Assembly (NCBI GenBank): GCA_964554065.1
Contig: CAZKMQ010000027.1
Span: 1-10,301, forward strand
DNA length: 10,301 nucleotides
Reading direction: 5' to 3'
From: CAZKMQ01 sp964554065
GTDB taxonomy: Bacteria; Patescibacteriota; Patescibacteriia; Magasanikbacterales; JBBTQS01
This document shows positions 5,492 through 10,301 of this stretch, piece after piece. A program made the translations under genes and the position numbers. Below the pieces are notes generated by a model that ran no database searches, was not told the origin of the DNA, and worked only from the letters and a program-made list of their open reading frames with translations. Within the stretch, counting starts at the first letter, position 1, and every line of letters starts with the position of its first letter.

Positions 5492-7120
5492 ATGGCAAAA
5501 CAAATTCTATTTAATGAAGAAGCGCGTCATGCAATGCTGCGCGGAGTAGATAAGCTTGCAGATAGTGTAAGTGTAACATTGGGGCCGCGAGGTCGTAATG
5601 TTGTTATTGAAAAATCATATGGCGCGCCGCAGATTACAAAAGATGGTGTGACAGTTGCAAAAGAGATCGAACTTGAGGACAAATATGAAAACATTGGTGC
5701 GGAGTTGGTAAAAGAAGTTGCTAGCAAAACCAATGATGTTGTTGGTGATGGAACTACTACAGCGACTGTTCTTGCGCGTGCAATGGTTACAGAAGGTTTG
5801 AAAAACGTAACTGCCGGTGCAAATCCAATTCCCATTAAAGTTGGAATTGAAAAAGGTGTTGCTGCACTAGTTAAAGAAATTAAAGAGCGCATTGCTAAGC
5901 CAATTGCTGGTGATGAAATTACGCAAGTCGCTTCAATTTCAGCAAACGATGCCGAGATTGGAAAACTTATTGCTGAAGTAATGCATGAAGTTGGTAATGA
6001 TGGTGTTATTACAGTTGAAGAAGGTCAGTCTTTTGGCATGCAAAAAGAAGTAGTAAAAGGAATGCGGTTTGATAAAGGATATATTTCACCATACATGCTT
6101 ACAGACACTGCGCGTATGGAAGCGGAGTATGCAGATCCAGCCATTCTTATTACAGACAAGAAAATTACATCAATCCAAGATGTGCTTCCTCTTCTTGAGA
6201 AGCTTGCTGCATCTGGCCGCAAAGACATTGTGATTATTGCTGAAGATGTTGAAGGTGAAGCTTTGGCAACATTCGTTGTGAATAAGTTGCGCGGTTCATT
6301 TAATGTCTTGGCTGTGAAAGCGCCTGGGTTTGGTGATCGTCGTAAAGACATGTTGCAAGACATCGCAGTTCTTACTGGTGCTAAGGTAATTTCAGAAGAT
6401 GTTGGATTGAAGCTTGAAAATGCGGAGATTGCAGATTTGGGAAGTGCTCGTAAAGTGATTGCAACTAAAGATACAACAACTATTGTTGAAGGAAAGGGTG
6501 ATCAATTAGCAGTTGAGCAGCGTGTGTCGCAAATCAAAGTATTACTTGAGCGCACTGATTCACAATTTGATAAAGAAAAGTTGCAAGAGCGTTTGGCTAA
6601 GCTTGCTGGTGGAGTTGGTGTGCTTAAGATCGGTGCGGCAACAGAAACTGAAATGAAAGAAAAGAAAGACCGCATTGAAGATGCTCTTTCTGCAACCAAA
6701 GCTGCTGTTGAAGAAGGAATTGTTCCTGGTGGAGGTGTAACATTGATTCGTGCTGAGCGAGCACTCGACAATTTGGCAGTAAATGATCAGGAAGAAGTTG
6801 GTGTGCAGATTTTGCGCAATGCGCTTGTTTCGCCTCTTCGTCAGATTGCAGATAACGCTGGTAAGGAAGGTGCAGTCGTGGTTTCAGAAGTGCGTAAGCA
6901 TGATGGAAACTTTGGATACAATGCGGCTACTGATCAGTTCGAAGATCTGGTTGTTGCTGGAGTAATTGATCCAGCGAAGGTTACACGTACAGCACTGCAA
7001 AACGCCGCATCAATTGCTGCGATGTTTCTAACCACTGAAGCAGTGGTTGCTGAATTGCCGAAAAAAGATGAGCCAATGCCACCAATGGGTGGCGGTATGC
7101 CAGGTGGAATGGGATTCTAA
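5492..7120 (+). CDS. groEL: Chaperonin GroEL (Hsp60)
   Basis: GroEL is the ATP-driven double-ring chaperonin that folds cytosolic proteins with GroES. The product is 542 aa, the usual length. Visible hallmarks are MAKQILFNEEAR, TLGPRGRNVVIEKSYGAPQI, TKDGVTVAKEIELED (with the conserved catalytic Asp region), the GDGTTTAT nucleotide-binding loop (about 85-93), the apical segment EDVEGEALATFVVNKLRG, VKAPGFGDRRKDML, and the late AAVEEGIVPGGG motif. The C-terminus carries the Gly/Met tail PPMGGGMPGGMGF that lines the cavity floor. It is the second gene of the groES operon; there is no Shine-Dalgarno sequence in the 11-nt spacer, only an A-rich stretch. An 11-bp hairpin terminator follows. No deviations were seen. 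Confidence 0.98.
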   Translation: MAKQILFNEEARHAMLRGVDKLADSVSVTLGPRGRNVVIEKSYGAPQITKDGVTVAKEIELEDKYENIGAELVKEVASKTNDVVGDGTTTATVLARAMVTEGLKNVTAGANPIPIKVGIEKGVAALVKEIKERIAKPIAGDEITQVASISANDAEIGKLIAEVMHEVGNDGVITVEEGQSFGMQKEVVKGMRFDKGYISPYMLTDTARMEAEYADPAILITDKKITSIQDVLPLLEKLAASGRKDIVIIAEDVEGEALATFVVNKLRGSFNVLAVKAPGFGDRRKDMLQDIAVLTGAKVISEDVGLKLENAEIADLGSARKVIATKDTTTIVEGKGDQLAVEQRVSQIKVLLERTDSQFDKEKLQERLAKLAGGVGVLKIGAATETEMKEKKDRIEDALSATKAAVEEGIVPGGGVTLIRAERALDNLAVNDQEEVGVQILRNALVSPLRQIADNAGKEGAVVVSEVRKHDGNFGYNAATDQFEDLVVAGVIDPAKVTRTALQNAASIAAMFLTTEAVVAELPKKDEPMPPMGGGMPGGMGF

Positions 7121-7138
7121 TTTCTAAACGCAACTAAG

Positions 7139-7167
7139 TTGACAATAGCGCCGAGAGGCGCTATTGT
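7139..7167 (+). promoter_or_regulatory. Promoter of the stand-alone small RNA (copy 2), built into the groEL terminator hairpin
   Basis: TTGACA (7139-7144), a 17-bp spacer and TATTGT (7162-7167). Both hexamers match those at 4244-4272 exactly, though the spacer sequence is different because here it is the terminator stem-loop. Predicted transcription start is near 7173. Confidence 0.7.
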
Positions 7168-7172
7168 TGTTT
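7142..7172 (+). terminator. Terminator of groESL, overlapping the next promoter
   Basis: ACAATAGCGCC (7142-7152) pairs perfectly with GGCGCTATTGT (7157-7167) around a GAGA tetraloop, followed by the T-rich TGTTT (7168-7172). The 3' arm contains the TATTGT -10 element of the downstream small RNA. Confidence 0.8.
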
Positions 7173-7305
7173 CTGCTCATAGGCCACAGTTCTTTTAAAT
7201 GATGGTTGAGCAGTTGCTGCACATAACATCAAATCCAACGTAAGTTGGTAGCCTGGAGAATACGGTCTTCATCTAATATCAGTTGGATACATCCAGGCTT
7301 TTTTT
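7173..7305 (+). ncRNA. Stand-alone small RNA of a repeated family (copy 2), about 133 nt
   Basis: The unit has its own promoter and ends at its own terminator, with no ORF between. P1 is CTGCTCA (7173-7179) with TGAGCAG (7207-7213) and a 27-nt loop containing CTTTTAAATGATGG. The P2 position is reduced to GCAG-TTG-CTGC (7210-7220), which would compete with P1. The linker CACATAACATCAAAT is followed by P3, CCAAC-GTAA-GTTGG (7235-7248), and the long-loop terminator. The 5' part matches the leader at 4278-4400 and the 3' part matches the trailer at 5046-5125, so it looks like the same unit without the 208-aa gene. Function is unknown: a trans-acting RNA, a cis-acting attenuator for the HicB-like gene (less likely, since that gene has its own promoter), or a deletion remnant. 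Confidence 0.62.
7250..7305 (+). terminator. Long-loop terminator of the small RNA
   Basis: AGCCTGGA (7250-7257) pairs with TCCAGGCT (7292-7299) around a 34-nt loop that can form a small TATC/GATA hairpin, followed by a T7 tract ending at 7305. Confidence 0.85.
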
Positions 7306-7309
7306 ATAC

Positions 7310-7338
7310 TTGACTATTTGTTCTGATTTTGTCAAAAT
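7310..7338 (+). promoter_or_regulatory. Promoter of the HicB-like gene
   Basis: TTGACT (7310-7315), a 17-bp spacer and CAAAAT (7333-7338), 4 nt after the preceding T-tract. The predicted start near 7345 leaves about 21 nt carrying the strong ribosome binding site AAGGAGGGG (7355-7363). Confidence 0.6.
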
Positions 7339-7365
7339 ACGCGCAACCGAAATCAAGGAGGGGAA

Positions 7366-7638
7366 ATGGCTGATACTGGTCAAGAAAAGATCAAGCGCAC
7401 TTATACCATCATGTCATGTGAGTTGGGAAATGGTAGGTGGTTTGCTTTTGCGCCGTCTTTTCGCAACATTCGCGTTGTGGCCCAGTCGCAGGAAGTAGCA
7501 GAGGCGCGAGTGATGGAAGAGGTGAGTGAAACAGTGGTCAATATGAAGCAGATGGGCAAATCGCTTCCGTTGGCAGGTCCAATTCGCATGCGGTCGTTGG
7601 CGATCGAGCTGCCGGCAGCTGATCAGCAGGCCGCGTAG
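7366..7638 (+). CDS. Small protein with HicB-like fold, unknown function
   Basis: The product is 90 aa. The start at 7366 is fixed by AAGGAGGGG two bases upstream of the ATG. It has a YTIMSCELGNGRWFAFAPSF segment (about 13-32, two strands with an aromatic turn), IRVVAQSQ, a long helix (EVAEARVMEEVSETVVNMKQ, about 43-62), then MGKSLPL. This beta-beta-beta-alpha-then-(G..LP) order resembles the partial RNase H-like fold of HicB antitoxins, in which Y-x-hydrophobic, W-x-A-x-x-P and a helix ending before LP are typical. No HicA-type toxin partner lies next to it, and no DNA-binding C-terminal domain is visible. It is a single-gene transcript with its own promoter and terminator. The HicB resemblance is by eye and weak; treat it as an orphan protein. 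Confidence 0.65.
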   Translation: MADTGQEKIKRTYTIMSCELGNGRWFAFAPSFRNIRVVAQSQEVAEARVMEEVSETVVNMKQMGKSLPLAGPIRMRSLAIELPAADQQAA

Positions 7639-7648
7639 AACAACATAA

Positions 7649-7714
7649 AGTCCCAAGAGAATATCAATCCAGTGACATAAGTTCGCGATTGCTCTTGGGG
7701 CTTTTCTTTTTTTT
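7649..7714 (+). terminator. Long-loop terminator after the HicB-like gene
   Basis: GTCCCAAGAG (7650-7659) pairs with CTCTTGGGGC (7692-7701, one G-U) around a 32-nt loop. Within the loop CAATC (7665-7669) can pair with GATTG (7687-7691). TTTTCTTTTTTTT follows. The 3' arm overlaps the presumed -35 region of prfB. Confidence 0.85.
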
Positions 7715-7724
7715 GCGCTATAAT
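7695..7724 (+). promoter_or_regulatory. prfB promoter; predicted leaderless start
   Basis: A perfect TATAAT (7719-7724) with a weak TTGGGG (7695-7700) at an 18-bp spacing. Transcription should begin near 7731, two bases before the prfB ATG at 7733, so the message would be leaderless. Confidence 0.55.
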
Positions 7725-7732
7725 GATAGTAC

Positions 7733-8845
7733 ATGAAGGATCACCTTGGTCATCTTAATGAACTGCAAAAACGCATACATGACGCTATGCGTATTATTGA
7801 TGTTGAGAAAAAAACCGCTGCAATGCACGCGCTTGAAATTGAAATGCAGGATCCGAAATTTTGGGATGATGCAAAACATGCGCAAGAGGTAAGTCAGCAG
7901 CACGGGGACTTGCGCAGTGAGATAGAGCAGTGGCAGCAGATTGATAAAGATGTGACCGGGCTTATCGAGTTTATAGAAGAAGTTACAGAAGAAGATGCGC
8001 ATACGGTTCGTGATGATGTTGCGGCGCAAATGAAAACAATTACGCGCCGTTTTGAAAAACTGGAGTTTACTGTGTTAATGTCTGGTGAATATGACGAGCG
8101 ACCGGTGATTATGGCAATTCATGCTGGTGCTGGTGGTACTGAAGCACAAGATTGGACAGAAATGTTGCTGCGGATGTTTGATAGGTTTGCGCAGAAGCGC
8201 GAATGGAAGGTGGAAATTGTAGATGAATCGCGCGGGCATGAGGCTGGGATAAAAAGTGTGGTGCTAAGAATCGTTGGTAAGTATGCTTATGGGAATTTGA
8301 AAAGCGAACATGGTGTACACCGCTTAGTACGTATTTCGCCATTTGATGCTGAGAAAATGCGTCATACTAGTTTTGCGCTGGTGGAAGTTTTGCCGGAACT
8401 TGAAGATACAAAGGAAATAGAAATTGATGCTAAGGATTTGCGCATAGATACATTCAACTCCAGTGGTGCAGGTGGGCAAAGTGTGAACACGGCGTATTCA
8501 GCGGTGCGGATTGTGCATGAGCCAACCGGAATTATGGTGAGTTGCCAAAATGAGCGATCACAACAGCAGAATAAAGAAACTGCGATGAAAATCCTGCGTT
8601 CTAGGTTGCACAAGCTGTATGAAGAGGAAAAACGCAAAGAAAAGCAGGAATTGCGCGGTGCATACACAAGTGCAGAGTGGGGGAATCAGGTGCGATCCTA
8701 TGTTTTGCATCCATATCAGCTGGTGAAAGACCACCGGACCAAGTTCGAGTCGCCAGATACTGAAGCAGTGTTGAATGGAGACTTGGATAATTTTGTGGAA
8801 GCGTATTTGAAGTGGAACGCTGCAAGGGTTGACGGAAAGAAGTAG
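7733..8845 (+). CDS. prfB: Peptide chain release factor 2
   Basis: RF2 recognises UGA and UAA stop codons in the ribosomal A site and triggers hydrolysis of peptidyl-tRNA. The product is 370 aa, full length. The N-terminal coiled domain ends in the EMQDPKFWDD segment. The SPF codon-recognition tripeptide is present (HRLVRISPFDAEKMRHTSF, about 202-220), as is the catalytic GGQ in SSGAGGQSVNTAYSAVRIVH (about 243-262), then PTGIMVSCQNERSQQQNKET. RF1 would carry PxT instead of SPF. The NTAYS stretch after GGQ differs slightly from the commoner N-x-T-(D/E)-S. No programmed +1 frameshift at an internal early UGA is needed: the frame is continuous, unlike E. coli prfB. The start ATG gives a natural N-terminus with no Shine-Dalgarno sequence. 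An intact RF2 argues against UGA reassignment in this organism. Confidence 0.96.
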   Translation: MKDHLGHLNELQKRIHDAMRIIDVEKKTAAMHALEIEMQDPKFWDDAKHAQEVSQQHGDLRSEIEQWQQIDKDVTGLIEFIEEVTEEDAHTVRDDVAAQMKTITRRFEKLEFTVLMSGEYDERPVIMAIHAGAGGTEAQDWTEMLLRMFDRFAQKREWKVEIVDESRGHEAGIKSVVLRIVGKYAYGNLKSEHGVHRLVRISPFDAEKMRHTSFALVEVLPELEDTKEIEIDAKDLRIDTFNSSGAGGQSVNTAYSAVRIVHEPTGIMVSCQNERSQQQNKETAMKILRSRLHKLYEEEKRKEKQELRGAYTSAEWGNQVRSYVLHPYQLVKDHRTKFESPDTEAVLNGDLDNFVEAYLKWNAARVDGKK

Positions 8846-8857
8846 GTGTGGTAATTT
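8829..8857 (+). promoter_or_regulatory. Possible promoter of the third RNA unit, inside the 3' end of prfB
   Basis: TTGACG (8829-8834), a 17-bp spacer and TAATTT (8852-8857). The -10 is weak, but the position relative to the P1 helix (6-7 nt) matches the other two copies, whose promoters are strong. A second weak candidate is TTTTCA (8861-8866) with TTTAAT (8883-8888) at a 16-bp spacing. Confidence 0.4.
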
Positions 8858-8863
8858 GGTTTT

Positions 8864-9025
8864 TCAAGGAATAATGATCCGCTTTAATACATGGCGTCTT
8901 TCTTGAGCAGGTTTTGATATGACGAAATATTTATACGCTGTAGCTCAAAACCTGCGCCTAACACAGTACTCCGAAGAAATATCCGCTCGGTTTTATATGT
9001 AGCGTTTATCCTTCGGGGTTTTTTT
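8864..9025 (+). ncRNA. Third member of the repeated RNA family, or structured 3' UTR of prfB
   Basis: P1 is TCAAGGAA (8864-8871) with TTTCTTGA (8899-8906, one G-U) and a 27-nt loop beginning TAATGATC and containing CTTTAATACATGG, comparable to the P1 loops at 4285-4314 and 7180-7206. P2 directly abuts: GCAGGTTTTGA (8907-8917) with TCAAAACCTGC (8945-8955), a perfect 11-bp stem. The linker GCCTAACACAGTA then leads into the terminator. There is no GNRA hairpin in this copy. P1 sequence differs from the other copies but pairing is maintained. The prfB transcript has no other terminator, so this may be its 3' UTR as well as, or instead of, a separate RNA. Confidence 0.52.
8969..9025 (+). terminator. 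Long-loop terminator downstream of prfB
   Basis: CTCCGAAG (8969-8976) pairs with CTTCGGGG (9011-9018, one G-U) around a 34-nt loop holding a CGCT/AGCG inner helix (8984-8987 with 9001-9004), followed by T7 (9019-9025). Confidence 0.83.
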
Positions 9026-9026
9026 A

Positions 9027-9055
9027 TTGTCAAAAACCATCACAAACGCTATAGT
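9027..9055 (+). promoter_or_regulatory. Promoter of tsaC-rsmA; predicted leaderless start
   Basis: TTGTCA (9027-9032), a 17-bp spacer and TATAGT (9050-9055), directly behind the preceding T-tract. The expected start near 9062 is about 3 nt before the ATG at 9065. Confidence 0.68.
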
Positions 9056-9064
9056 GCTTTTACT

Positions 9065-9646
9065 ATGAATCAAATTGAAAAAGCTGTAGACATTTTGCAA
9101 AATAAGGGAATTATTGTGTATCCGACAGAGACGGCGTATGCGCTCGGTTGTGATGCGCGCGATCATGATGCTGTAGCTAAAGTATTTATGATTAAGCAGC
9201 GGCCACATGATATGACGGTGCCGCTTATTGTTTCAAGTCTTGAAATGGCGGAACAGTATGCTGATTTTTCTGAAAAAGCGCGAGAGCTTGCTAAGCAGTA
9301 TTGGCCTGGGCCTCTGACGTTGGTTTTGCCGGTGAAGGCTGGGGTTGAGTTGAGTCACCTAACAATTGCACAAGATAATACAATTGCGATTCGTGTTTCA
9401 AGCAATCCAGTTGCGCATGAATTAGCAGAGCAGCTTGGCGCACCGATTGTTTCTACGAGTGCTAATTTGAATGGGGGGAAAGTGTGCTATTCAACTACTG
9501 CGGCGCTAGCACAATTGCGCGAACATTGGGATAGTATTGGTTTTATTATTAATGAAGGGGATTTGGCGCCGGAGGCGCCGTCAACAATTGTGCGGGTAAA
9601 AGGAGATTTGGTGGAGGTTTTACGTCAAGGGGAAATAAAGTTATGA
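9065..9646 (+). CDS. tsaC: L-threonylcarbamoyladenylate synthase (TsaC/Sua5/YrdC)
   Basis: The enzyme makes threonylcarbamoyl-AMP from threonine, bicarbonate and ATP, the first step of the t6A37 modification of tRNAs reading ANN codons. The product is 193 aa, a single YrdC domain, so it is the short TsaC-type form rather than the longer Sua5 with an extra C-terminal domain. Motifs: VYPTETAYALGCDA (18-31), the K-x-R substrate-binding motif KQR (44-46) followed by PHDMTVPLIV, WPGPLTLVLP (80-89), AIRV (108-111), PIVSTSANLNGG (127-138) and the late APSTIVRVKGDLVEVLRQGE. All key positions look intact. The ATG start fits the family N-terminus and the leaderless promoter. Its TGA overlaps the ATG of rsmA by ATGA, so the two are translationally coupled; both act on RNA components of translation. 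Confidence 0.94.
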   Translation: MNQIEKAVDILQNKGIIVYPTETAYALGCDARDHDAVAKVFMIKQRPHDMTVPLIVSSLEMAEQYADFSEKARELAKQYWPGPLTLVLPVKAGVELSHLTIAQDNTIAIRVSSNPVAHELAEQLGAPIVSTSANLNGGKVCYSTTAALAQLREHWDSIGFIINEGDLAPEAPSTIVRVKGDLVEVLRQGEIKL

Positions 9647-10301
9647 AGGCTGTTGAAGTAAAAAAATTAGCCGAGCAATTCGGTGTGCAACCGTCCAAGC
9701 AAAATGGTCAGAATTTTCTTATTAACGACGATGTTGTGGATAAAATCGTAGCCGGCGCCCAAGTTCAGCCTGGGGACACAATTATTGAGATCGGGCCTGG
9801 GTTTGGTGCTTTAACAGCTGCACTGCAAAGCGCCGGCGCTAAAATAATCGCAATTGAAAAAGATCCTAAATTAGCCAAGTATCTTCAAGAAAAATTCCCT
9901 AATATAACTCTATACAATGAAGACGCACTTGAATTCTCAGATTTTCCTGACGCGCCGTACAAGATCGTGGCAAATTTGCCATATTCAATAACTTCTCCGC
10001 TGATTGAATATTTTATAGAGCGCGCTGCGCCCAGGCCAACTAGCGCAACGATGATGATGCAAAAAGAAGTTGCAGATCGCATGAGCACTCGCGCGCCGAA
10101 GATGCAACAACTTGCCCTAACTATTTCAATGCTTGGATCGATTAAGAAAGTGACTAATGTATCGCCGCATAATTTCTGGCCACAGCCAGAAGTGCACTCA
10201 GCTGTTGTGCGCATAGACATCGCACCAAAGTACGACGATGAAATGATTTTGAACATACAGAAAATCGCTCGATTGGCGTACGCGCATAAGCGGAAGCAGC
10301 T
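9643..10301 (+). CDS. rsmA: 16S rRNA dimethyladenosine transferase RsmA/KsgA, 5' part (3' end outside window)
   Basis: RsmA dimethylates the two adjacent adenines in the 3'-terminal hairpin of 16S rRNA (A1518/A1519 in E. coli) using SAM, a late small-subunit maturation step. About 219 codons are present and the frame is still open at the window end; the family is usually 260-280 aa. Motifs: KQNGQNFLINDDVVDKIV (19-36), the SAM-binding EIGPGFGALT (49-58), the acidic ribose-binding end of strand 2 in IEKD (71-74), NEDAL (92-96), the catalytic NLPY (111-114) followed by SITSPLIEYF, MMQKEVADRM, and VSPHNFWPQPEVHSAVVRI. The last visible residues HKRKQ correspond to the conserved F-x-x-R-R-K-T region. 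ATG 9643 overlaps the tsaC stop by four bases, the usual coupled arrangement. Confidence 0.95.
   Translation, partial: MKAVEVKKLAEQFGVQPSKQNGQNFLINDDVVDKIVAGAQVQPGDTIIEIGPGFGALTAALQSAGAKIIAIEKDPKLAKYLQEKFPNITLYNEDALEFSDFPDAPYKIVANLPYSITSPLIEYFIERAAPRPTSATMMMQKEVADRMSTRAPKMQQLALTISMLGSIKKVTNVSPHNFWPQPEVHSAVVRIDIAPKYDDEMILNIQKIARLAYAHKRKQ

Noticed and set aside
7233..7288. Integron attC-like site: ATCCAAC (7233-7239) and GTTGGAT (7282-7288) fit RYYYAAC and GTTRRRY with a 56-bp span, near a cassette-like gene.
   Set aside because: The inner L boxes are not complementary, the copy behind the 208-aa gene lacks a matching GTTRRRY, and the segment is better explained by the GNRA hairpin and terminator. 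No integrase is visible.
7733..7900. Programmed frameshift in prfB.
   Set aside because: The reading frame is continuous from ATG through the N-terminal domain; no internal UGA or shift site interrupts it.
9885..10256. 123-codon - strand ORF.
   Set aside because: It is the antisense shadow of rsmA, whose + strand frame carries all the family motifs.
1..10301. CRISPR arrays, insertion sequences and rRNA genes.
   Set aside because: No regularly spaced repeats, no transposase-like protein and no conserved rRNA segments were seen.

Overview
The window looks like part of a compact genome of a small-celled bacterium, most likely of the candidate phyla radiation (Patescibacteria). This rests on a short YidC without a periplasmic domain, a nucleotidyltransferase plus O-antigen-ligase pair, several core genes that look leaderless, promoters placed directly behind the preceding terminator, and orphan small proteins. 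UGA is used as a stop codon and a full-length release factor 2 is present, so the genetic code appears standard. No marker here fixes the lineage more finely.

Layout, all on the + strand. Positions 1-410 hold the C-terminus of NusA with a long acidic tail, followed by yidC (441-1169) and its terminator. Next comes a cell-surface cluster: a PRC-barrel protein (1253-1543), a nucleotidyltransferase (1548-2360) and an O-antigen ligase/polymerase-like membrane protein (2350-3649). That last gene is interrupted by a 10-N assembly gap and changes frame across it. Positions 3650-4423 contain no convincing long gene. They hold a promoter/13-codon ORF/very strong hairpin unit (3679-3810), a probable structured RNA or small inverted-repeat element (3893-4222), and a second promoter with a structured leader that runs into an orphan 208-aa gene (4424-5050). 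Then come groES-groEL (5187-7120), a stand-alone small RNA (7173-7305), a small HicB-like protein (7366-7638), prfB (7733-8845), another small RNA or structured 3' region (8864-9025), and tsaC/sua5 (9065-9646) overlapping rsmA/ksgA (9643 to beyond the window).

The core genes cover transcription elongation, membrane insertion, chaperonin folding, translation termination, tRNA t6A synthesis and 16S rRNA methylation. They are ordinary in content.

The most interesting signal lies between them. Three segments (4244-4423, 7139-7305, 8829-9025) share one architecture. It consists of a TTGACR-N17-TAWTKT promoter, a 7-8 bp hairpin that starts 5-6 nt downstream and has a 27-30 nt loop containing a CTTT/AA motif, and a second helix of variable length. 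These are followed by a CTGC-R-C-M-TAACAY linker, in two cases a GNRA-type CCAAC/GTTGG hairpin, and finally either a long-loop terminator or an ORF. The helix sequences differ while pairing is kept, which points to a multi-copy RNA family of unknown function. In one copy the 208-aa ORF sits between two direct repeats of the linker plus hairpin, like a cassette.
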